A stretch of DNA of 64,000 nt from Actinoallomurus soli (GTDB lineage: Bacteria > Actinomycetota > Actinomycetes > Streptosporangiales > Streptosporangiaceae), in assembly GCF_024055715.1 (NCBI RefSeq), contig NZ_JAMXMV010000008.1, forward strand, positions 186,001 to 250,000. Direction: 5' to 3'. Under the pieces are notes generated by a model. It had not been told where the DNA came from, ran no database searches, and worked only from the letters and a program-made list of their open reading frames with translations. Both the position numbers and the translations under genes were made by a program. Shown piece after piece: positions 43,437-51,511 of the stretch (its first letter is position 1; each line of letters begins with the position of its first letter).

Positions 43437-44300
43437 GTGGACGTACGTCAGATGCGCTACGTCCTCGCCGTCGCCCAGACCGGGAACGTGCGCCGGGCCG
43501 CCCAGCTGCTGAGCGTCGCGCAGCCGACGCTCTCGCAGCAGCTCGGCATCGTCGAGCGCGAGGTGGGCGCGCCGCTGTTCGAGCGCACGGCGCGCGGCAT
43601 GCACCTGACGCCGGTCGGCGAGGTCTTCGCCGCCCACGCGGAGGAGGTTCTCGGCGTCTTCGACCAGGCGCTCACGGCCGTCTCCGAGGCGGTGGCGGGC
43701 GAGTTCGGCGGACTGCGCCTCGCGGTCGCCGACGGGCTGTCCGACGTCGTGCGGGCGATCCTCGGCACGCTGCGCGGTCTCGCCCCCGGGGCGCGCGTGC
43801 GGATGACCCGGATGCGCACCGCCGAGCAGGTGGCGCACATCGTCGGGGAGGACGTGCAGGCGGGGCTGGGCTACCGTCCGGTGCCCGCCGCCGACGGCGT
43901 CTCCCGCCTGGTCGTCCACCGGGCCCCGGTCCGCGCGCTGCTGCCGCGCGGCCACGCGCTCGCCGCGCGGGAGTCCCTCTCCCTGGCCGACCTCGCCGAA
44001 GAACCGCTGATCCTGCCGAGGACCGCCGAGGCGGCGCGCTTCGTCGACCAGTTCGCCGGGCGCGGCCTGCATCCGCGGTTCGGCCCGGCGGCCTTCGGCC
44101 ACGATCTGGTCCCCCTGCTCGTCGCGGCGGGGGAGGGCTACACCCTGTGCGTACGCGAGGCGGCGCAGGTTCCGGCGGGGCTGGTGTTCCGGCCGATCCT
44201 CGAACCCATGCCGCCGATCGAGGTCGTCCTGCTGTGGCGGCGTGACGCCGGAGGCGCCCTGCCCGCGCTGGTCGCGGCCGCGCGGCACCTCACCCTGTAG
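43437..44300 (+). CDS. LysR-family transcriptional regulator
   Basis: 287-aa LysR protein. The helix-turn-helix (1-60) is VDVRQMRYVLAVAQTGNVRR, AAQLLSVAQPTLSQQLGIVE. The effector domain (90-285) contains LLPRGHALAARESLSLADL and GEGYTLCVREAAQ. The GTG at 43437 is chosen because GGAGGGAGG precedes it and the family N-terminus begins there. No divergent partner is present, since the upstream GH65 gene points the same way behind a terminator, so the target is unknown. Last accessory gene before the core block resumes. Confidence 0.9.
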   Translation: MDVRQMRYVLAVAQTGNVRRAAQLLSVAQPTLSQQLGIVEREVGAPLFERTARGMHLTPVGEVFAAHAEEVLGVFDQALTAVSEAVAGEFGGLRLAVADGLSDVVRAILGTLRGLAPGARVRMTRMRTAEQVAHIVGEDVQAGLGYRPVPAADGVSRLVVHRAPVRALLPRGHALAARESLSLADLAEEPLILPRTAEAARFVDQFAGRGLHPRFGPAAFGHDLVPLLVAAGEGYTLCVREAAQVPAGLVFRPILEPMPPIEVVLLWRRDAGGALPALVAAARHLTL

Positions 44301-44312
44301 GCGGGGCGTGCC

Positions 44313-44810
44313 TCACAGGGTCGCGTCGGAGTTGGCGGGGACGGTGGCCTTGATCGCCGTGGTCAGTTCGTTCAGCACGTCGCCGGGCGGGGTGTACTTG
44401 GGCGGCACGGTCACCTCGACGTACGCGTGTCGGCCGACGGCGGTGAAGGTGACCGGGCGGTCCGGCGGCACCGGCAGCCAGTTGATCCCGTTGATCACGG
44501 CCAGCTCGGACGTCTTGTGCAGCCCCACCGGACGGGTGACGCCACAGCGCACCACGATGGCCGGCGACCCCCACGCGGTGACGAGGTCCGAGCGCGGGCT
44601 GGTCGACCGGCGTTTCAGGCCGTGCAGACGCTGCGGCAGCCGGTCGTGGAAGGCACGGCACAACGACACGATCGACGCCGGCGGCCGGGGCACCGGGACC
44701 TCGACATCGCTCGCACCGCACCCCGCCGCGACCACCGACAGCATCGCCACGACCGGGAGCGTCCGCCGCGGCCGCGCCGGCGCCCGCCCCCCCGTCCTGG
44801 GGAGACACAC
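44313..44810 (-). CDS. DUF3515 lipoprotein
   Basis: 165-aa protein of the actinobacterial DUF3515 family. The N-terminus is Arg-rich with the hydrophobic segment TLPVVAMLSVVAAGC, whose last four residues form a lipobox (VAAGC, lipidated Cys near residue 31). The exported part contains CRAFHDRLPQRLHGLKRR, GSPAIVVRCGV and YVEVTVPPKYTPPGDVLNEL. Function unknown, but the gene is almost always next to thiL/ddl in this block. GTG 44810 is used because it keeps the positively charged start; ATG 44744 would remove most of the signal. Confidence 0.85.
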   Translation of the reverse strand: MCLPRTGGRAPARPRRTLPVVAMLSVVAAGCGASDVEVPVPRPPASIVSLCRAFHDRLPQRLHGLKRRSTSPRSDLVTAWGSPAIVVRCGVTRPVGLHKTSELAVINGINWLPVPPDRPVTFTAVGRHAYVEVTVPPKYTPPGDVLNELTTAIKATVPANSDATL

Positions 44811-44845
44811 GGTGGTGCAGACTTGCGGCGGTGCGGACAACGGGC

Positions 44846-45079
44846 TCAGATGTGGACGATGGGGCAGGTCAGGGTGCGCGTGATTCCCTCGACCGACTGG
44901 ATCTGGGCGACGACGAGCTTGCCGAGCTCGTCCACGTTGTTGGCGGTCGCCCGGACGATGACGTCGTACGGTCCGGTGACGTCCTCGGCGAGCGTGACCC
45001 CGGTGATCTCGGAGATCGTGCGGGCCACCTCGGCCGCCTTGCCGACCTCGGTCTGGATGAGGATGTAGGCCTGCACCAT
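44846..45079 (-). CDS. Lrp/AsnC ligand-binding (RAM) domain protein
   Basis: 77-aa stand-alone RAM domain without a DNA-binding part: MVQAYILIQTEVGKAAEVAR, EDVTGPYDVIVRATANNVDE and IQSVEGITRTLTCPIVHI. The Gly/Asp ligand-loop pattern is intact. Such proteins bind amino acids and may modulate full-length Lrp regulators. It is divergent from thiL, 62 bp away; ATG follows GGGAGGACGTG. Confidence 0.92.
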   Translation of the reverse strand: MVQAYILIQTEVGKAAEVARTISEITGVTLAEDVTGPYDVIVRATANNVDELGKLVVAQIQSVEGITRTLTCPIVHI

Positions 45080-45141
45080 CACGTCCTCCCTTAAAACGGC
45101 CATCAGCCGCAACCGTACCGTGTCTTGATCGGAGGTGGGTC

Positions 45142-46056
45142 ATCAGTATCGGGGAACTCGGCGAGTTCGGGCTGATCGCTCGAATCACCGGACGTCTGGG
45201 CCAGGGGCCCGAAGTGGAACTCGGGCCCGGAGACGACGCCGCCGTCGTGCGCGCGCCCGGCGGACGTGTCGTCGCGACGACGGACCTGCTCGTCGAAGGC
45301 CGGCACTTCCGCCGCGACTGGTCGCCGCCGTACGACATCGGGCGGAAGGCCGCCGCGCAGAACCTCGCGGACGTCGTGGCGATGGGAGCCCGGCCGACCG
45401 CCCTGCTCATCGGGTTCGGGGCTCCGCCGGACACGGCGGTCGACTGGGTCGACGCGCTGTGCGACGGGCTGCGGGACGAGTGCGCGCAGGCCGGCGCGTC
45501 CGTCGCCGGAGGCGACGTCGTGCGCGCCGAGACGGTGGTGCTGGGCGTCACCGCGCTCGGTGCCCTGGACGGCCCGGCGCTCACCCGGTCCGGCGCCCGG
45601 CCCGGCGACGTCGTCGCGGTGGCCGGCCGGCTCGGGTACGCCGCCGCGGGGGTGGAACTGCTGTCGGAGGGACGGAGGGAGCCGGCCGACCTCGTCGACG
45701 CGCACCGGCGCCCCCGGCCGCCGTACGCCACCGCGCTGGGCGCCCGTGAGCTCGGGGCGACGGCGATGCTCGACGTCAGCGACGGCCTCGTCCAGGACCT
45801 CGGGCACATCGCGGAGGCGTCCGGGGTGCGGATCGAGATCGACGCGGCGGCCGTGCCGGTGCCGCCCGTGCCGGACGGGCTGCGGCTGGCCCTCACGGGC
45901 GGTGACGACCACGCGTTCGCGGCGACCTTTCCGAAGCGGCTGCCGCTGCCCGCCGAATGGCGCACAATCGGGAGGGTGGTCGAGGGAGCCGCCGAGGTCG
46001 TCGTGGACGGACGCACTTACGATGCCGGGGGATGGGACCATTTCCGGCTGACCTAG
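45142..46056 (+). CDS. thiL: Thiamine-monophosphate kinase with non-canonical start
   Basis: About 304-aa ThiL, which phosphorylates thiamine monophosphate to the active diphosphate. Family motifs are GELGEFGLIARITGRL, LGPGDDAAVVRAPGG, TDLLVEGRHFRRDW, AAQNLADVVAMGA, LDVSDGLVQDLGHIAEASG and LTGGDDHAFAATFP. Conserved N-terminal residues lie upstream of the first available GTG (45214). In frame upstream there is no ATG, GTG or TTG. A strong GGAGG (45131-45135) sits 6 nt before ATC 45142, giving ISIGELGEF. An AUC start is therefore proposed, or a mutated ATG. Confidence 0.9.
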   Translation: MSIGELGEFGLIARITGRLGQGPEVELGPGDDAAVVRAPGGRVVATTDLLVEGRHFRRDWSPPYDIGRKAAAQNLADVVAMGARPTALLIGFGAPPDTAVDWVDALCDGLRDECAQAGASVAGGDVVRAETVVLGVTALGALDGPALTRSGARPGDVVAVAGRLGYAAAGVELLSEGRREPADLVDAHRRPRPPYATALGARELGATAMLDVSDGLVQDLGHIAEASGVRIEIDAAAVPVPPVPDGLRLALTGGDDHAFAATFPKRLPLPAEWRTIGRVVEGAAEVVVDGRTYDAGGWDHFRLT

Positions 46057-46143
46057 CGGTGAGTTGTCGCAGTTCGCATCGGCGGTCTGGTAGGCATGGG
46101 TCGTGTGCTTTTGGTATACATCCCGAGACCGGAGAGGGACGGG

Positions 46144-46758
46144 ATGGGACGACACACCAGGAAGCCGGAGGACGGCCCGCGAGCGGTTCCGGAGGATGAC
46201 CGCTCAGGCCGGAACCGGAGGCTCGGCAAGGTGCCGCTCCTGCCGACGGTCGCCGGTGTCCTGGCGATCGGTGCGATCGTCTCCGCCGTCAGCACGCAGC
46301 AGATCTCACTGAACTTCGCGGGCGGCACGCCGTCGGGCGGCGCGTCGCCGATCGTGACGGTCTCCGGCGGGCCGGAGCACTCCTCCGGCAGGCGCACCGC
46401 ACGGAACGACGCCTCACAGAGCGGCCGGGTCAGCCGTGGCGCGGCACGCTCCGGCGTCGCCGTCACGGTCCGGACCACCTCCGCGTCGGCGCGCGGCTTC
46501 CAGGGCGAGGCGACGATCGTGAACCAGGGCGCCACCGCGATCCGGGGCTGGACGCTCGTCCTGCGGTACGCCCACGCGCGGATCACCGCCGTCACCGGGG
46601 GCACCGCCGTCCGCACCGGGACGGTGCTGATCGTCCGCAACCCCGCCGCTCGGCCCGCCATCGCCGCCGGCCGGTCGGCGACCGTGCGGTTCACCGCCAC
46701 CGGGACCGGAACGGCGCCGTCCGGCTGCACCCTCAACGGGCGTTCCTGCCGACCGTAG
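46144..46758 (+). CDS. Membrane-anchored protein with CBM2-like domain
   Basis: 204-aa protein. A charged N-terminus (1-33) is followed by one transmembrane helix (about 34-53, [18 protein letters not shown]), a Gly/Ser linker and a C-terminal domain (about 110-204) resembling a cellulose-binding module family 2: [36 protein letters not shown] and [14 protein letters not shown]. No catalytic domain is attached. ATG 46144 follows GGAGAGGGACGGG. It sits between thiL and thiD, which are normally adjacent, so it is an insertion in the core block. It might tether the cell to polysaccharide. Confidence 0.7.
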   Translation: MGRHTRKPEDGPRAVPEDDRSGRNRRLGKVPLLPTVAGVLAIGAIVSAVSTQQISLNFAGGTPSGGASPIVTVSGGPEHSSGRRTARNDASQSGRVSRGAARSGVAVTVRTTSASARGFQGEATIVNQGATAIRGWTLVLRYAHARITAVTGGTAVRTGTVLIVRNPAARPAIAAGRSATVRFTATGTGTAPSGCTLNGRSCRP

Positions 46759-46768
46759 AGTTGTCGGC

Positions 46769-47581
46769 ATGACGACACCGCCCCGGGTCCTGACGATCGC
46801 CGGCTCCGACTCAGGAGGCGGCGCGGGCATCCAGGCCGACCTGAAGACGATGCTCGCCCTCGGTGTGCACGGAATGAGCGTGATCGCCGCCGTCACCGCG
46901 CAGAACTCCCTCGGCGTCCAGGGCTACTGGGAGCTCCCTCCCGAGGCCGTCCGCGCCCAGCTCGACTCGGTCCTGTCCGACATCGGGGCGCAGGCGATCA
47001 AGACCGGCATGCTCGCCTCCTCCGTCCTCGTGGAGACCGTCGCCGAGGCGCTGGCCGGCGTCGACGTCCCGCTCGTGGTCGACCCGGTGGGGGTCTCCAA
47101 GCACGGCGACGCGCTGCTGGCGCCGGACGCGGTCGGCGCGGTCCGCTCCGCGCTGCTCCCGCTGGCGACCGTCGTCACCCCCAACCTCTGGGAGGTCGAG
47201 CAGCTCACCGGCGTCAAGGTCGAGGACGAGGACGGCATGCGCCGGGCCGCCGAGGCGGTCAAGGAGCTCGGCCCGCGGTGGGTGCTGATCAAGGGCGGTC
47301 ACCTTCCCGGCGCCCCGGTCGACCTGCTGTTCGACGGCACGGAAGAGCACCGGTTCCCCGGCCGGCGGCTCGACAACATGCACACGCACGGCACCGGATG
47401 CACGCTCGCGTCGGCCATCGCCTCGTACCTGGCGCACGGCGAGGACGTCGTGACCGCGGTCGGCCGGGCGAAGGAGTACGTCACCGGCGCCATCGAGCAC
47501 GGCTTCCCGCTGGGCGGCGGCATCGGGCCGGTCGACCACGGGTGGGAGTTCCACCGCGCCGGGCCGGTCGCGCGCTTCTGA
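46769..47581 (+). CDS. thiD: Hydroxymethylpyrimidine/phosphomethylpyrimidine kinase
   Basis: 270-aa ribokinase-fold enzyme making HMP-pyrophosphate for thiamine. It has [20 protein letters not shown] at the N-terminus, [45 protein letters not shown], the anion-hole [17 protein letters not shown] and a normal C-terminus. The length is standard. The gene follows the CBM2-like gene by 10 bp. A TAGAGT near 46757 could be a -10 element for a very short leader. Ended by a strong hairpin. Confidence 0.96.
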   Translation: MTTPPRVLTIAGSDSGGGAGIQADLKTMLALGVHGMSVIAAVTAQNSLGVQGYWELPPEAVRAQLDSVLSDIGAQAIKTGMLASSVLVETVAEALAGVDVPLVVDPVGVSKHGDALLAPDAVGAVRSALLPLATVVTPNLWEVEQLTGVKVEDEDGMRRAAEAVKELGPRWVLIKGGHLPGAPVDLLFDGTEEHRFPGRRLDNMHTHGTGCTLASAIASYLAHGEDVVTAVGRAKEYVTGAIEHGFPLGGGIGPVDHGWEFHRAGPVARF

Positions 47582-47589
47582 CGAATGAG

Positions 47590-47616
47590 GGGGTTCCGCG
47601 TGTCACGCGGAACCCC
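47590..47616. terminator. Bidirectional terminator after thiD
   Basis: 13-bp perfect arms GGGGTTCCGCGTG and complement around one T, 9 bp after thiD and 40 bp from the convergent peptide gene. Confidence 0.8.
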
Positions 47617-47655
47617 GGTTCTTCCCGGCCTCGATCTCGGCGAGGTGACGGGCGA

Positions 47656-47973
47656 TCAGCAGCCGCAGCCGAAACCGCCGGGCCCCCACGCAGTGGGATA
47701 GCCCCAACCGCCGGGGTAGCCCCAACCGGTCGGATAACCCCACCCGCCGGGGTAGCCCCATCCGCTGGAGAAGCCCCAACCCCATCCGTCGCCGCGAATC
47801 TGGCCGGCGACGTGGCCGGTGGTGGCGTGGTGCGGTGTGGCCGCGACCGTGTGGTGCGGTGCGGCGGTGATGGTCTGCGCGCCGGCGGCCGGAGCCGCCC
47901 CGAGAGCCAGAGCCGTGGCTCCGGCGAAGGCCGCTCCCGAGATGGCGAGAGCCATCCGCTTCCTGTTCCTCAT
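47656..47973 (-). CDS. Secreted Trp/Gly/Tyr-rich repeat peptide
   Basis: 105-aa secreted protein. The signal peptide is MRNRKRMALAISGAAFAGAT (cleavage near AAGAQ, about residue 32). A His/Thr-rich segment (APHHTVAATPHHATTG) follows, then tandem repeats of about 7 residues (GWGYPGG/GWGYPTG, from about 68 to 97), ending in GFGCGC. It has no known domain. A shorter partner with a similar signal and Trp-rich tail lies at 48472. ATG follows AGAGGTG. Possibly a surface or structural peptide. Confidence 0.75.
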   Translation of the reverse strand: MRNRKRMALAISGAAFAGATALALGAAPAAGAQTITAAPHHTVAATPHHATTGHVAGQIRGDGWGWGFSSGWGYPGGWGYPTGWGYPGGWGYPTAWGPGGFGCGC

Positions 47974-48471
47974 CAAGGACACCTCTTTGCTTGATCGACG
48001 GACAGGGCGGGTTGCACACGCTCTCGGCAATTAACCGATATGCGGCGCTATCCACAGTCCAGCCGACCTCGGATCACGCCCAGTATCAACCCATAAATAC
48101 TCAAAGATTGGGATTTAACCTTCGCTTTGCGAAAGTGCAGCGCGGGCTTGAGCGGTCGCGGTTCGGCGGTCGCCGGGCCGGTCCGCAGGCCCGTCCCGAC
48201 CCGGTGCGACCAGGCGCTTCGCCCGGCCGCCGTGGTGCGTAAAGGCGGCGGAGATCGTGTCCAAAGGGGGCCGCGCAACGCCCCCGATGTGGGTCAAATA
48301 GCGTCGCGTGGAGCTTACGCCGGTTGATTCCCACAAGCGAACGTTGTGCAGTTGAACTCAGAGCGGACCACATAAAAGCGACAATCGTCTGAGCGTCCGG
48401 CGGCCCGGGCCCGCCCGAGCGCCGCCGGACGAAAGGCGCGGCGACACGAGGGGCGAGAGGGGGTGTCCTCG
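47974..48471. other. Intergenic region between the two Trp-rich peptide genes
   Basis: 498 bp without a supported gene. It holds the most AT-rich patch nearby (about 48075-48120), with near-palindrome CGCTTTGCGAAAG at 48123-48135. The divergent promoters of both peptide genes should be here. Function of the patch unknown. Confidence 0.4.
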
Positions 48472-48669
48472 ATGCGCGGAGCGAAGAAGCCGGCGGTGGC
48501 CCTGGCGGGACTGGCCTTCGCCGGAGCCATGGCGTTCGCCGGCGGCACGGCCGGAGCGTCCTCACCTACGACCGTTTCGCATCACGTCGCCGCCGGCCAC
48601 GGCGGAGACGGCTGTGACAACTGGGGGGACTGCTGGGACACCTGGGGATCCGGCGGCGCCCTGTGGTGA
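48472..48669 (+). CDS. Small secreted Trp-rich peptide
   Basis: 65-aa protein. The signal peptide is MRGAKKPAVALAGLAFAGAM (cleavage near GTAGA, about residue 30). The mature part is about 35 residues with HHVAAGHGGDGCDNWGDCWD and the tail TWGSGGALW: two Cys, four Trp. ATG follows GAGAGGGGG at the same spacing (GTGTCCTCG) as the divergent partner gene, so the two genes appear related. No lanthipeptide or lasso enzyme genes are nearby, so a modified peptide is not supported. Confidence 0.7.
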   Translation: MRGAKKPAVALAGLAFAGAMAFAGGTAGASSPTTVSHHVAAGHGGDGCDNWGDCWDTWGSGGALW

Positions 48670-48747
48670 GCCGCCGCGGTGAACCGCGCCGTGGCCGGCC
48701 GTGCCGGCGCCGCCCCGCCCGGGGCACGCGCGCCGGTACCGGCGCGA

Positions 48748-49239
48748 TCAGGTCACCGGGACGATCCTCGCGTCGAGGAGGCGGCCCTCGTCGATGTCGA
48801 GCAGGCCGATCGTGCCGTGCGGCTGGCGCCGGCGGTCGGTCGGGGAGCCGGGGTTGAAGATGCGCAGTCCCTCGCCGGACTCGTCCAGCGGAATGTGCGA
48901 GTGGCCGAAGACGACGAGCCGCGCCTCCGGGAAGCGGTGCCGCATCCGGCGGAGCCGGCCCTTGGCCGGGCCACTGTCGTGGATCACCGCCACCGGAAGC
49001 CCGGCCAGTTCCAGCTCCAGGACCTCCGGAGCCCCCCACGCCGCGACGTCCGCGCCGTCGTTGTTGCCGCGCACGGCGCGTACGGGGGCGTAGGCGGCGA
49101 GTTCGTCGAGCACGGAGGGCACGCAGACGTCCCCGGCGTGCAGGATGAGGTCGGCGTCCCGGAGGTGCGCGGCCACCGCGGCCGGACAGCCCCGCCATCG
49201 CCGGGGAGCGTGGGTGTCGGCGAGCGCCACGACTCTCAT
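48748..49239 (-). CDS. Metallophosphoesterase, YfcE/MJ0936 type
   Basis: 163-aa calcineurin-like phosphoesterase. The metal ligands are visible in VVALADTHAP (DxH), ILHAGDV (GD), VRGNNDG (GNxD), VAVIHDSG and VVFGHSHIPL (GHxH), followed by IFNPGSPTDRR. It probably cleaves cyclic or phosphodiester small molecules. Two ATGs are possible (49239, 49248); similarity starts at the first. It is monocistronic behind the rpmB terminator. Confidence 0.9.
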   Translation of the reverse strand: MRVVALADTHAPRRWRGCPAAVAAHLRDADLILHAGDVCVPSVLDELAAYAPVRAVRGNNDGADVAAWGAPEVLELELAGLPVAVIHDSGPAKGRLRRMRHRFPEARLVVFGHSHIPLDESGEGLRIFNPGSPTDRRRQPHGTIGLLDIDEGRLLDARIVPVT

Positions 49240-49301
49240 GGGGCGCATGATGCCCGGAAGCGACCGGTGCACACCGGTGGCGGGAGCCGCCCGTGACATG
49301 C

Positions 49302-49338
49302 CGACGGCCGGTCCGTGTGTGGAACGGACCGGCCGTCG
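49302..49338. terminator. Terminator after rpmB
   Basis: 15-bp perfect arms CGACGGCCGGTCCGT and complement, 7-nt loop, 57 bp downstream of rpmB (minus strand). Confidence 0.75.
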
Positions 49339-49395
49339 ACGCGTGCCCGGTGAGAGCACGGCTTGTGGGCGCCTATGCGGCGCTCGGAGGGGGTG

Positions 49396-49593
49396 TCAGC
49401 GTGCGACGGGCCGGGTCACCTTGCCGGCCTTGATGCACGACGTGCAGACGTTGATCCGCTTGGTGGTGCGGCCGACGACCGCTCGCACCCGCTGGATGTT
49501 CGGGTTCCAGCGGCGCGGGGTGCGGCGGTGCGAGTGAGAGACGCGCATGCCGAACCCCGGCCCCTTGCCGCAGATTTCGCAGACAGAAGCCAT
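49396..49593 (-). CDS. rpmB: 50S ribosomal protein L28
   Basis: 65-aa L28, a small protein of the large ribosomal subunit. It begins [20 protein letters not shown] and contains [19 protein letters not shown]. The Cys pairs CEIC and CTSC are both present, so this is the zinc-binding (C+) form, not the zinc-free paralogue induced under Zur control. Divergent from the DAK2 gene. ATG with TTGGAG upstream. Confidence 0.97.
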   Translation of the reverse strand: MASVCEICGKGPGFGMRVSHSHRRTPRRWNPNIQRVRAVVGRTTKRINVCTSCIKAGKVTRPVAR

Positions 49594-49781
49594 GGGATGC
49601 GCTCCAAAGTGTTTGGAAGGGAAGCCCGGAGTTCGGGCGCTCGTCAAAAGGGTCCCCGACGGGACCCAGAGCTCAAGACTAGCCGACACTCGCCCGGAGA
49701 CGCGAATCGACCAGCGCGCACACGCGGCCCGTCGTCCCACGAAGACGCCGAAAGTCTAGAGTTGTCCGTCTGGGAGGTGGC

Positions 49782-51416
49782 GTGGGCGAGGTTCTCGACG
49801 CCGCGGCGGTGCGACGCTGGTGCCGGTTGGCGGCGGACGCGCTGGGCCGTACACGCGCGGGGATCGACGCGCTCAACGTCTTCCCGGTTCCCGACGGCGA
49901 CACCGGGACCAACCTCCACCTCACGCTCCTCGCGGCGGCGGAACGCCTCGACGGCCTGCCCGGGGACGCGGACGCCGCGATCGCCTGGCGGACCCTCGCC
50001 GAGGGCGCGCTCGTGGGCGCCCGCGGCAACTCCGGAGTGATCCTCAGCCAGATGCTGCGCGGCATGGCCGACGTTCTGGGAGCGGGCGGCGGCCTGGACG
50101 CGGCCCTGCGGAACGCCGCCGACCTCGCGTACGGCGCCGTGGCCCATCCGGTCGAGGGAACGATGCTCAGCGTCCTGCGCGAGGCGGCGGAGGCGGTCTC
50201 CCCCTCGGCCTCGCCCGCAGCCGATCCCGGTGGCACCGCGTGGGTGGAGGCGGCTTCGCTCTCGCCCTCGGTCGACCCCGGCGCCGATCCCGGTGGAGCC
50301 GCCTGGGCGGCGGCGGAGCGGGCCCGTGCCGCGCTGCGGCGGACCCCGGATCATCTCGACGTGCTGGCGCGCAACGGCGTGGTCGACGCGGGCGCGGCCG
50401 GGCTGTGCGTCGTCCTGGAGACGCTCGCCGCCGTGGTCAGCGGTGACTACCCCGAGACGTACGACGTTCCGCGCCGCAGCCGGCAGCCGCCGGAGGCCGT
50501 GCCGCGAACCGCCGAGGGCGGCGCGTACGAGGTGATGTACCTCCTGGACGCCGGTGACGGCGCGGTGGCTGAGCTGCGCGGGGAACTCGACGCCCTCGGC
50601 GACTCCCTCGTCGTGGTCGGCGGCGACGGGCTGTGGAACGTCCACGTGCACACCGACGACGCCGGCGCGGCCGTCGAGGCCGGTCTGCGCGCCGGCCGCC
50701 CGTACCGGATCCGGGTGACCTACCTCGACGCGGCGGAGGACCGCCCCGCCCGGCGCACCGGCCGGGGCGTCGTCGCCGTGACCGCCGGGGACGGGCTCGC
50801 CGCGCTGCTGGAGGAACACGGCGCCCGGGCCGTGCGCCGTGCCTCCGGAGACGTGCCCGGCCTGGCCGAGCTGACCGAGGCGATCGTCGAGGCCGGGAGC
50901 GAGGTCGTCGTGCTGCCGGACGACGGCACGGTGCTGGCCGTCGCCGAGGCCGCGGCCCGCCGGGCGCGGGAGGAGGGCGTGCACGCGGCGGTCGTTCCGG
51001 CGACGGCGTCGGTGCAGAGCCTGGCGGCGCTCGCGGTCCACGACCCGCTGCGCCGCTTCGAGGACGACGTGATCGCCATGACGCGCGCCGCGGGCGCGAC
51101 GCGGTCCGGCCGGCTCGAGACCGCACGGAGCGAGGCGGTGACGAGCGCCGGAATGTGCCGGCCCGGCGACGTCCTCGGCCTTGTGGACGGTGACGTCGCG
51201 CTCATCGGCGCGGACGCCTCCGCCCTGGCGGCGGGCGTCCTCGACCGCATGCTGTCCCCCGGGAGCGAGCTGGTCACGCTGATCGCCGGCGACGGCGCTC
51301 CGGGCGATCTCGCCGACCGGGTGCGCGAGCGTCTGCACGCCGTCCGGCCCGACGTCGAGGTCGCCGTCTACCACGGCGGGCAGGACCGCCATCTCCTCCT
51401 CATCGGCGTCGAGTAG
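49782..51416 (+). CDS. DAK2/FakA-like fatty-acid kinase family protein
   Basis: 544-aa protein. The DAK2 ATP-binding domain (about 10-225) has NVFPVPDGDTGTNLHLTL and ALVGARGNSGVILSQMLRG, with Asp residues for Mg-ATP. A middle FakA1-like domain includes YEVMYLLDAG and WNVHVHTDDAGAAVEAG. The C-terminal DegV-like region ends VAVYHGGQDRHLLLIGVE. In Firmicutes FakA phosphorylates fatty acids held by FakB; a fakB partner is not in this window. A Ser/Pro/Gly insertion near 140-170 is a loop expansion. GTG start. It precedes recG, as in other actinobacteria. Confidence 0.9.
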   Translation: MGEVLDAAAVRRWCRLAADALGRTRAGIDALNVFPVPDGDTGTNLHLTLLAAAERLDGLPGDADAAIAWRTLAEGALVGARGNSGVILSQMLRGMADVLGAGGGLDAALRNAADLAYGAVAHPVEGTMLSVLREAAEAVSPSASPAADPGGTAWVEAASLSPSVDPGADPGGAAWAAAERARAALRRTPDHLDVLARNGVVDAGAAGLCVVLETLAAVVSGDYPETYDVPRRSRQPPEAVPRTAEGGAYEVMYLLDAGDGAVAELRGELDALGDSLVVVGGDGLWNVHVHTDDAGAAVEAGLRAGRPYRIRVTYLDAAEDRPARRTGRGVVAVTAGDGLAALLEEHGARAVRRASGDVPGLAELTEAIVEAGSEVVVLPDDGTVLAVAEAAARRAREEGVHAAVVPATASVQSLAALAVHDPLRRFEDDVIAMTRAAGATRSGRLETARSEAVTSAGMCRPGDVLGLVDGDVALIGADASALAAGVLDRMLSPGSELVTLIAGDGAPGDLADRVRERLHAVRPDVEVAVYHGGQDRHLLLIGVE

Positions 51417-51511
51417 GCGCGTACCGGGATCGCCGCCGGGGCGGGTGCGCGCCGCCCTGTCCGGCCGAGCCGGTAGAACAGAGGGAGCCGGGCTGGTAAG
51501 AGGAGTGATCC

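Noticed and set aside
20506-44310. Prophage or integrative element
   Set aside because: No integrase, phage structural, transfer or replication gene, and no flanking tRNA or direct repeats were found.
45080-46768. TPP riboswitch near thiL or thiD
   Set aside because: Neither upstream region is long enough or has the conserved THI-box core (CUGAGA...GACC). ThiL and ThiD are often not riboswitch-controlled.
48472-48669. Lanthipeptide or lasso peptide precursor
   Set aside because: It has a Sec signal peptide and no modifying-enzyme genes nearby.
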